Shown: one piece after another, positions 17,667-26,278 of the stretch
Position numbering within the stretch: the first letter of the stretch is position 1
Layout: every line of letters begins with the position of its first letter
Source of the DNA: Paracoccaceae bacterium
GTDB taxonomy: Bacteria > Pseudomonadota > Alphaproteobacteria > Rhodobacterales > Rhodobacteraceae
Direction of reading: 5' to 3'
Assembly (NCBI GenBank): GCA_018607905.1
Contig: JABBAP010000041.1
Location: forward strand, 1 to 53,774
Length of the DNA stretch: 53,774 bases
Made by a program: the position numbers and the translations under genes
The notes under the pieces: model-generated
The model's database searches: none
What the model was told of the DNA's origin: nothing
Seen by the model: only the letters and a program-made list of their open reading frames with translations

Positions 17667-18891
17667 CAAAACCATCCTCATAATCGGTACATACGACACC
17701 AAAGACGACGAACTGTTGTACATGGCCGAGCGCATCATTACCATGGGCGGTGGCGTGATGACGATGGATATCAGCGTGCTTGGTGATCCAACCCAAGCCT
17801 GTGATATTTCCAAACATGATGTGGCAGCAGCAGCCAACAGCTCCATCCAAGCCGCCATCGATTCAGGCGATGAAAACACAGCGATGCAAATCATGGCACG
17901 CGGCGCATCCACAATCGCCGCGCAACTTCAATCGGGCGGGAAATTTGACGGCGTCGTAATCCTCGGCGGAACGATGGGAACAGACGTGGCGCTTGATGTG
18001 TGCCAAGCCCTCCCGATGGGCGTGCCAAAATACGTCGTATCCACCGTGTCTTTCTCTCCGATCATCCCCGCAGAACGCCTATCTGCGGACATCCAAATGA
18101 TCCTTTGGGCAGGGGGTCTCTACGGCCTTAATTCCATCTGCAAAGCCGCCCTTTCCCAAGCCGCAGGCGCAGTATTAGGGGCGGCACGCGCCGTGGAGCC
18201 TCCTGCAATGGACAAGCCAATTGTCGGGATGACATCGCTAGGATCATCCTGCCTAAGATATATGAAATTTCTAAAACCCGCCCTAGAAGATCGCGGTTTT
18301 GAGGTCGCCATTTTCCACGCCACAGGCATGGGCGGCATGGCATTTGAATCCCTCGCCGCACAAGGCAAATTCTGCTGCGTTATGGATTTCGCTTTACCCG
18401 AACTTGGCAACCTTTTGGCTGGCTCAGTCATCAATGGTGGCACGGATCGTATGCTAAACGCAGGCCGCGCTGGCACGCCGCAAATTGTTGCACCTGGCTG
18501 CCTTGATCTTATTGATTTTGCGGGTTGGCAAGACATTCCCGAACGCTACCAAGATAGACCCTTCCACGAACACAACCGCCTTATTAAGTCTTCCGCGCTC
18601 AACAACGACGAACGTCGCGAAACAGCTCAAGCCGTGGCTGAACGAATGTCTCAATCTTCCGCGCCAAATCACTTTATTATGCCTCTACAAGGTATTGAGG
18701 AATGGGACAAAGAAGGCGATGTGGCTTATGATCCAGAAGGGCTTTCTGCATTCACAGACGAAGTGCGCAAAGTCATGAAAGGGTCAATCGCTTACACAGA
18801 AATCGACGCGCATATCAACGATCAAGCCTTCGCCGATACCGCGCTTGAAATATTCGATGCTTGGTGCGCCGATGGCACCGTAGTAAAGTGA
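17659..18891 (+). CDS. Tm-1-like ATP-binding domain protein (UPF0261)
   Basis: A 410-residue protein of the UPF0261/Tm-1-like family, named after the N-terminal half of the tomato protein that inhibits tobamovirus replication. Visible hallmarks are the start KTILIIGTYDTKDDELLYMAE, the glycine-rich GGTMGTDVALDV, KYVVSTVSFSP, and FHATGMGGMAFE in the second half. The bacterial function is not established. Often its partner is a TIM-barrel protein, here absent; instead it sits between a kinase and a flavoprotein. Overlaps at both ends (8 bp before, GTGA after) show that it belongs to the operon. It may act on a phosphorylated or nucleotide-activated intermediate, which is inference. Confidence 0.88.
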   Translation: MSDKTILIIGTYDTKDDELLYMAERIITMGGGVMTMDISVLGDPTQACDISKHDVAAAANSSIQAAIDSGDENTAMQIMARGASTIAAQLQSGGKFDGVVILGGTMGTDVALDVCQALPMGVPKYVVSTVSFSPIIPAERLSADIQMILWAGGLYGLNSICKAALSQAAGAVLGAARAVEPPAMDKPIVGMTSLGSSCLRYMKFLKPALEDRGFEVAIFHATGMGGMAFESLAAQGKFCCVMDFALPELGNLLAGSVINGGTDRMLNAGRAGTPQIVAPGCLDLIDFAGWQDIPERYQDRPFHEHNRLIKSSALNNDERRETAQAVAERMSQSSAPNHFIMPLQGIEEWDKEGDVAYDPEGLSAFTDEVRKVMKGSIAYTEIDAHINDQAFADTALEIFDAWCADGTVVK

Positions 18892-20831
18892 CGTCTCCCT
18901 ACGATATTCTGTTTGAACCCGTAAAAATTGGGCCTGTCACTGCACCCAATAGGTTTTACGCCGTACCTCATGCGACAGGCCATGGATGGCATGAGCCAAA
19001 CGGTTCAATCGCTTTGCGGGCAACCAAGGCCGAAGGCGGCTGGGGTACAATTATTAACCCAATGACCGAAATATCTGCCGACGCAGACATGGGCAATCAT
19101 CCATTAGATAGACTTTGGGATGATGCAGACATTCCACGCCATGTGGCGAATGTTCAGGCGATCAAATCTCATGGCGCATTGGTCGGGATAGAACTGGCCC
19201 ACGGCGGAATGCGTGCACGGAACTATCATTCTGGCCTCCCTGTCAAAGGCCCGTCCGGTGGGCATATATTACGGCCAGAAATTCCCATGTTCACCCGCAA
19301 GATGGACAAATCGGACATTGCTGAATTTCGTGAGAACCACAAAGCAGCGGCGCGGCGCGCCAAACAGGCCGGATATGATATCCTTTATGTTTACGCTGCA
19401 CATGATCTGTCTTTGCTCAGCCACTTCCTGTCGCCAAACAACAATCATCGCACAGATGAATATGGCGGCAGCTTTGAAAACCGTATTCGTCTGTTGCGCG
19501 AAACCCTTGAAGATACCTTAGAAATTGCCGCAACTGACTGCGCAGTCGCCGTGCGATTTAGTGTCGATGAACCTGACAAAGCCAATGGCATTCGCCACAC
19601 TGGTGAAGGGCGCGATGTCATCGAAGCGCTCGCCGAGTTGCCTGATTTATGGGATATCAACATCGCAGGCTGGCCTTCTGACAGTCAAACCGCACGCTTC
19701 GCAGATGAAGGATATCAACTTCCGTTCATGGACTTCGTCAAATCTGTCACAACCAAACCCGTCGTCGGGGTCGGTCGGTACACATCGCCAGATGCAATGG
19801 TGTCAAACATCCGCAAAGGGCGGCTCGATCTGATTGGCGGTGCGCGCCCTTCAATTGCCGACCCATTTCTGCCAAACAAAATTCGTGACGGCAAAATTGA
19901 GGCAATTCGCGAATGCATCGGTTGTAATGTTTGCGTATCAATGGACGCGTACGGTGTGCCGTTGCGCTGCACCCAAAACCCGACAATCGCAGAAGAATGG
20001 CGCCGCAATTGGCATCCCGAAAATATTCCCACATCAAAAACGCTGAAATCCTATCTTATTGTGGGTGCTGGCCCTGCAGGATTGGAATGCGCATGGACCT
20101 TATTGCGGGCTGGTAACACCGTCACAATCGCTGAAGCACGCGATGTCGCTGGTGGCCGCATCACCCGTGAAAGTGCGTTGCCCGGCCTGTCATCATGGGC
20201 ACGGGTACGTGACTATCGCACCTATCAATTGGGCCAATCAAGCAACGCTACCCTGTATCTATCGAGCGCGCTTTCTGCGTCAGATATCGCCGAGTTTGAT
20301 GCTGATCATGTCATTATTGCCACCGGCTCTTCTTGGGTGGCTGAGACGCCAATGCTGACGCCAGATGACATTATGGATGGCTTACTACCCACTAATTCTG
20401 TTCAAATTTATGACGATGATCATTTTTACATGGCAAGTGTTCTGGCCGAGCATATTGCCCTAGCTGGGTTAGATGTGTCCTACACAACCGCGCAACCTGT
20501 CGTTGCTGGTTGGACTGATTTCACCCTAGAACAAGATCGCATTATTGCTCGGCTCAATGCTCTTAATGTGCCGATGCACGTGAATACACCGTTTTCGACT
20601 CTGCAATCTGGTACCGTTTTACATGTCGGTCATCGCGCCCCGAATGATAGCTTGTTTGGCGAAACCCGTGACCTGCTCGGAGAAGAAAACGTAACGCTGT
20701 GCGGCGATGCGCTGGTCCCCGGGACGATCCAAGCAGCTGTTCATTCCGGGCATCGCATCGCGCGGCAGTTGCTGGGTGATCCATTGGCGGGGAACACGGT
20801 AAATCGCGAAGTTCCACAAATCCTGCTTTAG
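18888..20831 (+). CDS. Trimethylamine-dehydrogenase-like flavoprotein with [4Fe-4S] cluster
   Basis: A 647-residue Old-Yellow-Enzyme-type FMN barrel followed by a [4Fe-4S] site and a C-terminal dinucleotide-binding domain (LIVGAGPAGLECAW). I start at GTG 18888, which overlaps the previous stop (GTGA). The cluster cysteines are C343, C346, C349 and C361. Y169, H172, W262 and D265 align with the TMADH active site (Y169, H172, W264 and D267). The Cys that links FMN in TMADH (C30) is Ala29 here, and two of the three aromatic substrate-cage residues (Y60 and W355) read Met59 and Asp353. So it is probably an amine dehydrogenase or demethylase that donates electrons to ETF, but not for trimethylamine. 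Alternatives are dimethylglycine- or N-methylproline-demethylase-like enzymes. Confidence 0.85.
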   Translation: MTSPYDILFEPVKIGPVTAPNRFYAVPHATGHGWHEPNGSIALRATKAEGGWGTIINPMTEISADADMGNHPLDRLWDDADIPRHVANVQAIKSHGALVGIELAHGGMRARNYHSGLPVKGPSGGHILRPEIPMFTRKMDKSDIAEFRENHKAAARRAKQAGYDILYVYAAHDLSLLSHFLSPNNNHRTDEYGGSFENRIRLLRETLEDTLEIAATDCAVAVRFSVDEPDKANGIRHTGEGRDVIEALAELPDLWDINIAGWPSDSQTARFADEGYQLPFMDFVKSVTTKPVVGVGRYTSPDAMVSNIRKGRLDLIGGARPSIADPFLPNKIRDGKIEAIRECIGCNVCVSMDAYGVPLRCTQNPTIAEEWRRNWHPENIPTSKTLKSYLIVGAGPAGLECAWTLLRAGNTVTIAEARDVAGGRITRESALPGLSSWARVRDYRTYQLGQSSNATLYLSSALSASDIAEFDADHVIIATGSSWVAETPMLTPDDIMDGLLPTNSVQIYDDDHFYMASVLAEHIALAGLDVSYTTAQPVVAGWTDFTLEQDRIIARLNALNVPMHVNTPFSTLQSGTVLHVGHRAPNDSLFGETRDLLGEENVTLCGDALVPGTIQAAVHSGHRIARQLLGDPLAGNTVNREVPQILL

Positions 20832-21877
20832 CGTTTCACGACCACATCCCACACTTTACGCATCACCGTCGGCAAATCCGTCGGTGAAAACTGATCCCGC
20901 GACAAGAACGACCCGACCAAGGGATCGCCCGCAACGCCTTCGGCCACAAACACCGCCAGCTCCAGATGGAAATGCGTGAACGTGTGGCGCACTTCGCCAA
21001 CCTCGCGCCAATCCCCATCCATCGGCGGCTCCCCTTGCACTGGCTCTTCGCGCCATTCACTTCCGGGCCACCCCAGCATCCCACCCAGCAATCCCTTATC
21101 AGGCCGCCGTTCAATCAAAACCGCCCCATCAACACGGATCGCCACAAACGCCACACCTTGGCGCACGGGTTTCGGCTTTTTCGGCGTTTTGCGGGGAAAC
21201 GTCGCCCCGTCCCCAGCCTTGCGCCCTTCGCAATTTTCCAGCCAAGGGCAAATCCCACAAGCTGGCGATCGTGGTGTGCAAATCGTTGCGCCTAAATCCA
21301 TCACCGCCTGCGCATAATCCCCACAGCGTTCATTCGGCGTTAGCCCATCCGCCAAGCCGCGCAAAACTTCCTTTGATGCAGGCAACGGCTCCTCAACACG
21401 GTAATACCGCGCCATCACCCGTTCGACATTTCCATCCAACACCACAGCACGGCGATCAAACGCAATCGATGCAACCGCTGCTGCCGTGTACGGGCCAATT
21501 CCCGGTAACTTTAGCAATGCCTCGTAACTATCTGGAAATACGCCATCCAGGTCCGAGGCAACAACCCGCGCGCATTTCAACAAATTGCGGGCACGCGCGT
21601 AATATCCGAGGCCCGCCCATGCCGCCATCACATCGCCGTCCTGCGCATCGGCCAAATCAGTTACCGTCGGCCACCGCGCCACAAATTTGCGAAAATAGTC
21701 TTTCACGGCTGCCACAGTGGTTTGCTGCAACATCACTTCGGACATCCAAATGTGATAAGGATCAGGCAAAACCCCTGCTTTTCGGTCCAAAGGCGATACG
21801 CGCCAAGGCATTTCGCGGGCGTGAATATCGTACCAATCCAGCAAGACATCTGCCTGTTGTGTCATTTTATAACGCAA
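20828..21877 (-). CDS. mutY: A/G-specific adenine DNA glycosylase
   Basis: Removes adenine mispaired with 8-oxoguanine. It has 349 residues: an HhH-GPD glycosylase domain with EVMLQQTTV, LPGIGPYTAAAV and the catalytic Asp in VLDGNVERV, then the iron-sulfur loop CTPRSPACGICPWLENC, and a C-terminal NUDIX-like domain for 8-oxoG recognition (about 225-349). ATG at 21877 or 21865 (MTQQ) could be the start. The 3' end overlaps the flavoprotein gene by 4 bp on the opposite strand. It is divergent from the DUF721 gene, as in many alphaproteobacteria. Confidence 0.95.
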   Translation of the reverse strand: MRYKMTQQADVLLDWYDIHAREMPWRVSPLDRKAGVLPDPYHIWMSEVMLQQTTVAAVKDYFRKFVARWPTVTDLADAQDGDVMAAWAGLGYYARARNLLKCARVVASDLDGVFPDSYEALLKLPGIGPYTAAAVASIAFDRRAVVLDGNVERVMARYYRVEEPLPASKEVLRGLADGLTPNERCGDYAQAVMDLGATICTPRSPACGICPWLENCEGRKAGDGATFPRKTPKKPKPVRQGVAFVAIRVDGAVLIERRPDKGLLGGMLGWPGSEWREEPVQGEPPMDGDWREVGEVRHTFTHFHLELAVFVAEGVAGDPLVGSFLSRDQFSPTDLPTVMRKVWDVVVKR

Positions 21878-21958
21878 TTTTTATCACCCAAACCCGTGTA
21901 TTCTGTGACATAGAGCCTACGTCAGCATAAAGTAACGTGAATCATCGGATAAGACAGC

Positions 21959-22498
21959 ATGCCTGCCCCAAAAACGCAAAAATCAACTTCTAAGCCCAAG
22001 CGCCCCAAACGCCTGAGCCGTGGTTTTGCGCAAACAGGCGGTATTCTCAGCTCGCAAATCCGCAAAGCATCCGAAACACGCGGCTTTTCAGAAACACGAC
22101 TTTTAACCCATTGGTCCGAAATCGCAGGCAGCGCGGTCGCGAAAATCGCACGGCCAGTCAAGGTCGGTTACACGCGCCAAGGCATGGGCGCGACGCTCAC
22201 TTTGTTAACGACCGGGGCAAACGCACCGATGGTGCAAATGCAATTGCCGCAAATCCAAGAACGCGTAAACGCAACCTATGGATACGCCGCTATCAGCCGC
22301 ATTCACGTGACCCAAACCGCTCCCACAGGTTTTTCCGAAGGGCAGGCATCCTTTGAGCATGACAAACCAAAGAAACGCGCGCTTGCGCCACAAGAAAAAG
22401 CAGAAGTTCAAACAACCGTCTCGAATGTGACAGATGAGGGCCTGCGTGCCGCATTGGCCACTTTGGGCGAAAACATCCTAACCAAACCCCGTACCTGA
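21959..22498 (+). CDS. DUF721 (DciA-like) protein
   Basis: A 179-residue basic protein with the DUF721 domain at about residues 15-120 (RGFAQTGGILSSQIRKASETRGF ... THWSEIAG). Members of this family include DciA, the replicative-helicase loader/operator of bacteria that lack DnaC. The gene is between mutY and dsbA, an arrangement common in alphaproteobacteria. A role in helicase handling at the origin is likely by family, though the C-terminal part is variable. Confidence 0.82.
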   Translation: MPAPKTQKSTSKPKRPKRLSRGFAQTGGILSSQIRKASETRGFSETRLLTHWSEIAGSAVAKIARPVKVGYTRQGMGATLTLLTTGANAPMVQMQLPQIQERVNATYGYAAISRIHVTQTAPTGFSEGQASFEHDKPKKRALAPQEKAEVQTTVSNVTDEGLRAALATLGENILTKPRT

Positions 22499-22517
22499 AT
22501 ACAGAGAGGATCTCAAA

Positions 22518-23123
22518 ATGATCACCCGCCGCACAGCACTGGCCACACTGGCCGCAACGACCCTGCCCGCGTCAATTTCATTGGCACAGGATGACGCCGT
22601 AGAAGTTAAAGAGATGATTTCAGGTAACCCTGACAGCGCTGTCACAGTGATGGAATACGCGTCATTCACCTGTCCGCATTGCGCCAGCTTTCACGCCAAC
22701 ACCTACCCGCAACTGAAAGCCAACTACATCGACACCAACAAAATCAAATTCGTCTACCGCGATGTCTATTTTGATCGCTTCGGCCTGTGGGCATCTATGA
22801 TCGCTCGGTGTGATGACACGAAATTCTTCGGCGTTGCTGATATGTTGTACAAACGTCAGGCCGAATGGTCCCGTGCTGGCGATCCAGCCGAAGTTGTTGC
22901 AGCCATGCGCAAAATCGGCCTTTTGGCTGGCCTTACGAACCAACAGATGGACGATTGCCTGAACAATCAGAAAATGGCCGAAGCATTGGTCGCGCGGTTC
23001 CAAGAAACATCAACCGCAGATGAGGTGACCTCTACGCCGACGCTGTTTGTGAACGGGACCAAATATTCCAACATGGCCTATACCGAACTTGCTGCAATCA
23101 TCGAAACTGAACTCGGCAACTAA
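22518..23123 (+). CDS. DsbA-family thiol-disulfide oxidoreductase
   Basis: Periplasmic thioredoxin-fold protein of 201 residues. The N-terminus MITRRTALATLAATTLPASISLA is a signal peptide with a twin-arginine-like RR. The active site is CPHC in ASFTCPHCASFH, and the cis-Pro loop is TSTPTLFVNG. It adds or isomerises disulfides in exported proteins. It starts 20 bp after the DUF721 stop, so they are probably co-transcribed. A stable terminator follows. A third cysteine pair (IARCDD and DDCLNN) sits in the helical insert. Confidence 0.9.
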   Translation: MITRRTALATLAATTLPASISLAQDDAVEVKEMISGNPDSAVTVMEYASFTCPHCASFHANTYPQLKANYIDTNKIKFVYRDVYFDRFGLWASMIARCDDTKFFGVADMLYKRQAEWSRAGDPAEVVAAMRKIGLLAGLTNQQMDDCLNNQKMAEALVARFQETSTADEVTSTPTLFVNGTKYSNMAYTELAAIIETELGN

Positions 23124-23129
23124 GCAAAC

Positions 23130-23162
23130 GAACCCTCCATAAATTGTGGTGGAGGGTTCTTA
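23130..23162 (+). terminator. Terminator after dsbA
   Basis: GAACCCTCCA (23130-23139) pairs with TGGAGGGTTC (23150-23159), a perfect 10-bp stem, followed by TTA. It ends the DUF721-dsbA unit. Confidence 0.87.
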
Positions 23163-23213
23163 ACATTAGGGGTAGGCTTCCCAAAACATCGTTCCTGTCG
23201 GAGGCCTCCCCAA

Positions 23214-24350
23214 ATGTCCAACTCCCCTTTAAACGGCCTTCGCGTCGTTGAACTTGCTCGCATTTTGGCTGGCCCTTGGGCAGGTCAAACCCTCGCCGAT
23301 CTTGGCGCCGAAGTGGTGAAAATCGAAGCCCCCGAAGGCGACGATACCCGCAAATGGGGGCCTCCCTTCATTGATCGCGGTGATGACGTTGCCGCTGGTT
23401 ATTTTCATGCCTGCAATCGGGGTAAAAAATCAGTCGTCGTTGATTTTCGCACACCAGAGGGCAAAGCAGATCTCCTCGGCCTTATCGCAGAAGCGGACGT
23501 GGTGATCGAAAACTTCAAAGTCGGCGGCCTCGCGAAATACGGCCTTGATTACGAATCCCTAAAATCTGCCAACCCGCGTCTAATCTATTGTTCCATCACA
23601 GGATTTGGCCAAACAGGCCCCTACGCCCCACGCGCTGGCTACGATTTTCTGATGCAAGGCATGTCTGGCCTGATGTCCGTCACAGGTGAAATCGGCGGCG
23701 AACCGCAAAAATACGGCGTCGCTGTCACAGATGTTTTCACGGGGCTCTATTCCGTTATCGCGATCCAAGCCGCCCTTTCACACCGTGAAAAAACAGGGCG
23801 CGGCCAACACATCGACATGGCGCTTTTGGATGTCGCAACTGCGGTCACGGCCAACCAAGGCTTCAACACGCTCGCCACAGGCAAAGCTCCGGGCCTCACA
23901 GGCAACGCCCACGTCAACATCGTGCCCTACCAAGTATTCCCAACATCGGACGGCCATGTCATTGTCACCTGCGGAAATGATGGGCAATACAGCCGTTTTT
24001 GCAAAGTCTTGGGTCGCACCGACCTCATCGCCGATCCCCGCTTTGACACGAACCCAAACCGCGTCACCAATCGCGAAATCCTTGTGCCGATTTTGCAGGA
24101 TGAAACCGTCAAACACACCAAAGCGCATATCTTGGAAGCCTGCGAAGCTAACACCGTGCCCGCTGGCCCGATCAACGACATGAACGAGCTGTTCGCCGAT
24201 CCCCACATCCAATCGCGCGGCATGCAAATGGAACTCGAAGGCCTGCCCGCCATCCGCTCCCCGATGCGTTTTTCAGATTCAGAACTCGCCACAAAAACTG
24301 CCGCCCCAAAACTCGGCGCGCACACAGACGAAATCCTCAAACGCGGCTAA
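23214..24350 (+). CDS. CaiB/BaiF family (class III) CoA-transferase
   Basis: A 378-residue family III CoA-transferase that moves CoA between an acyl-CoA and an organic acid. Visible family features are LNGLRVVELARILAGPWAGQTLADLGAEVVKIE at the N-terminus (only part is family-specific), NRGKKSV, VVIENFKVG, the likely catalytic Asp in AGYDFLMQGMSG, and the C-terminal GAHTDEIL. It is alone on the plus strand after the dsbA terminator and convergent with the TRAP operon. The partner acids are not evident from sequence. It could serve the acyl-CoA genes at 27.5-30 kb. Confidence 0.92.
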   Translation: MSNSPLNGLRVVELARILAGPWAGQTLADLGAEVVKIEAPEGDDTRKWGPPFIDRGDDVAAGYFHACNRGKKSVVVDFRTPEGKADLLGLIAEADVVIENFKVGGLAKYGLDYESLKSANPRLIYCSITGFGQTGPYAPRAGYDFLMQGMSGLMSVTGEIGGEPQKYGVAVTDVFTGLYSVIAIQAALSHREKTGRGQHIDMALLDVATAVTANQGFNTLATGKAPGLTGNAHVNIVPYQVFPTSDGHVIVTCGNDGQYSRFCKVLGRTDLIADPRFDTNPNRVTNREILVPILQDETVKHTKAHILEACEANTVPAGPINDMNELFADPHIQSRGMQMELEGLPAIRSPMRFSDSELATKTAAPKLGAHTDEILKRG

Positions 24351-24378
24351 CTTCTTCTGGCCAAAAATATCTCGGGGT

Positions 24379-24395
24379 TTGGGGCAGCGCCCCAA
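24379..24395. terminator. Hairpin between convergent CoA-transferase and dctM
   Basis: TTGGGGC (24379-24385), loop AGC and GCCCCAA (24389-24395) form a perfect stem between the two convergent 3' ends. The neighbouring GGCCAAAAATATCTCGGGG text resembles a sequence that I recall recurring at gene ends in Rhodobacteraceae. Confidence 0.65.
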
Positions 24396-24400
24396 GACGA

Positions 24401-25726
24401 TTAACCCATCTGCGACGGTAAAAACAACGCCAGTGCTGGGATCGCCAGCAACAACGCCAAACGCAGAATGTCCATGATCCAAAACGGCGTCACACCTTTG
24501 AAAACAGTGGCAGTAGACACATCGCCAACCACACCTTTCAGAACAAACACGTTCAACCCAACAGGCGGCGTGATCAAACTGATCTCGGTCACAACAACTA
24601 CGATGATACCGAACCAAACAGGATCAAACCCAAGCCCGCCTTCACCCGCCACCAGCGGGAAAAAGATTGGCACAGTCAGCAGCAACATCGACAAGCTCTC
24701 AAAGATACAGCCCAGCACGATGTAAATCGCGATGATAAACGTCATCACAACCCACGGCGCAACATCATACGCCGTAACCGCACCGCGCAATGCTTCGGGC
24801 AGGCCCGCGACATTTACAAAGTTGGAAAAGATCCACGCACCGATCAAAACACTGAACAGCGATGCCGTCGTGATCGACGTTTCACGCAACACTTCGAACG
24901 TGCCAGAAAACGTCAGCCCACCGCGCAGCAGCGCGATCAAAAACGCACCCGCCGCACCCATGCCAGCGGCCTCGGTTGGGGAAAATGCCAGATGAATTGG
25001 CCAGAAATCCAGCGCACCATAAAGCCCGCCAATTACAAGGAAGAACAGCAGCAAAACAGCCCAAACACCCTTGAGCGCCGAAATCCGTTGCGCACCCGTT
25101 GAACGGGGGCCAGCAGGGCCAGCTTCAGGATTGCGCATCACCGAATACTTCACTGCGATCAGGTAAAACAGAATACCGATAAATCCCGGGATAATGCCTG
25201 CAATAAACAGCTTCCCGATAGAGGTTTCCGTCAGCAATCCATAGATCACGAGGATAACAGAGGGCGGAATCAGAATGCCCAAGGTACCACCCGCGGCAAT
25301 CGACGCGGTGCTCAAACTATCGGCATACCCGTATTTGCGCATCTCTGGCATCGCCACCTTTGACATGGTCGCAGCCGTCGCCAATGATGATCCAGAAATC
25401 GCGGCGAACCCACCACAAGCCACAATCGTTGCCATCGCCAAGCCACCACGGAAATGCCCCAGAAATGCGTTTGAAACCTGATACAATTCGCGGCTAATAC
25501 CGCCTTTGTTCACGAACAACCCCATCAGCACAAACAACGGCACCACGGACAGGCCGTAATCCTGCGAGGCATCAATCATCAGTCGTGCCACCATCGAAAT
25601 GGAACCGCGAAAGCTGGTTTCAAACATGAACCCAACCATACCAACCAGCCCCATTGCAAAGGCAATCGGCATACGCAGCAGCACCAAAAACAGAACGGCT
25701 GCAAATCCTATAAGGGACTCGGTCAT
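24401..25726 (-). CDS. dctM: TRAP transporter large permease (DctM)
   Basis: A 441-residue inner-membrane protein with about 12 hydrophobic helices, the ion-coupled channel part of a TRAP system. It has typical runs such as AAISGSSLATAATMSKVAMPEM, AAGGTLGILIPPSVILVIYG and TEISLITPPVGLNVFV. Its ATG overlaps the end of the DctQ gene (4 bp). Gene order on the minus strand is dctP-dctQ-dctM. The substrate is set by DctP. Confidence 0.95.
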   Translation of the reverse strand: MTESLIGFAAVLFLVLLRMPIAFAMGLVGMVGFMFETSFRGSISMVARLMIDASQDYGLSVVPLFVLMGLFVNKGGISRELYQVSNAFLGHFRGGLAMATIVACGGFAAISGSSLATAATMSKVAMPEMRKYGYADSLSTASIAAGGTLGILIPPSVILVIYGLLTETSIGKLFIAGIIPGFIGILFYLIAVKYSVMRNPEAGPAGPRSTGAQRISALKGVWAVLLLFFLVIGGLYGALDFWPIHLAFSPTEAAGMGAAGAFLIALLRGGLTFSGTFEVLRETSITTASLFSVLIGAWIFSNFVNVAGLPEALRGAVTAYDVAPWVVMTFIIAIYIVLGCIFESLSMLLLTVPIFFPLVAGEGGLGFDPVWFGIIVVVVTEISLITPPVGLNVFVLKGVVGDVSTATVFKGVTPFWIMDILRLALLLAIPALALFLPSQMG

Positions 25727-26238
25727 CGCGCAGCCTCCACATAATTTGGGGCAAACATCAGGGCCAAACCGCGCAGGATCAGGGCCACCATCGTTGCAAA
25801 TGTCATAATCGCAATGAACCAGCTTAGGTAAAACACCGGCCAGTTCAGATATTCAGTCGTGTCACCGTAGGATTGCGCACGCTTCGCCAAAACCACCACG
25901 CGGCTCGCAGGCCAATACAGCATCACACCACAAATCAGCGACATCGCTGCGTCTCTCCAACGGATCATATTTATCTTTTCAAACAGCCCGTCCAGCAAAT
26001 CCACACTGATATGCCCGCCCTTAAAAGACATGGACGGCATCACAGAAAACACAATCACAGCCATCGACATGCGGGTCAGTTCTGTTGCGGCCTCAATCGG
26101 GGCGTTTATCGTGGATCGCAAAACCACATCGCAAAACGTCATCGCCATCAAAAAGAACAACGCGATGCAGGATACAAAAATAGGCAGCTGAGCTGCCATA
26201 CGAATAAGGGAGGCCAAACGGTCCATAATTACTCTCAA
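25723..26238 (-). CDS. dctQ: TRAP transporter small permease (DctQ)
   Basis: A 171-residue membrane protein with four predicted helices, the usual DctQ size. Family-like stretches are FCDVVLRSTINAPIEAATELTR and the FKGGHISVDLL motif. It is translationally coupled to dctM and separated from dctP by 40 bp with a stable hairpin. Confidence 0.92.
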   Translation of the reverse strand: MRVIMDRLASLIRMAAQLPIFVSCIALFFLMAMTFCDVVLRSTINAPIEAATELTRMSMAVIVFSVMPSMSFKGGHISVDLLDGLFEKINMIRWRDAAMSLICGVMLYWPASRVVVLAKRAQSYGDTTEYLNWPVFYLSWFIAIMTFATMVALILRGLALMFAPNYVEAAR

Positions 26239-26245
26239 ATGACGA

Positions 26246-26270
26246 CTGGCGCGGGGCTAACCCGCGCCAG
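26246..26270 (-). terminator. Hairpin between dctP and dctQ
   Basis: CTGGCGCGGG (26246-26255), loop GCTAA and CCCGCGCCAG (26261-26270) form a perfect 10-bp GC-rich stem. There is no T run on the minus strand, so it probably protects the dctP message or reduces readthrough rather than fully terminating. Confidence 0.8.
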
Positions 26271-26278
26271 AAATTGTC

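Noticed and set aside
18861-18887. Upstream ATG as start of the TMADH-like gene
   Set aside because: It gives a basic extension inside the previous gene; GTG 18888 overlaps the previous stop and matches the start of the family.
23214-24350. Carnitine CoA-transferase assignment
   Set aside because: The family covers many acids and no other carnitine genes are adjacent; only the family is supported.
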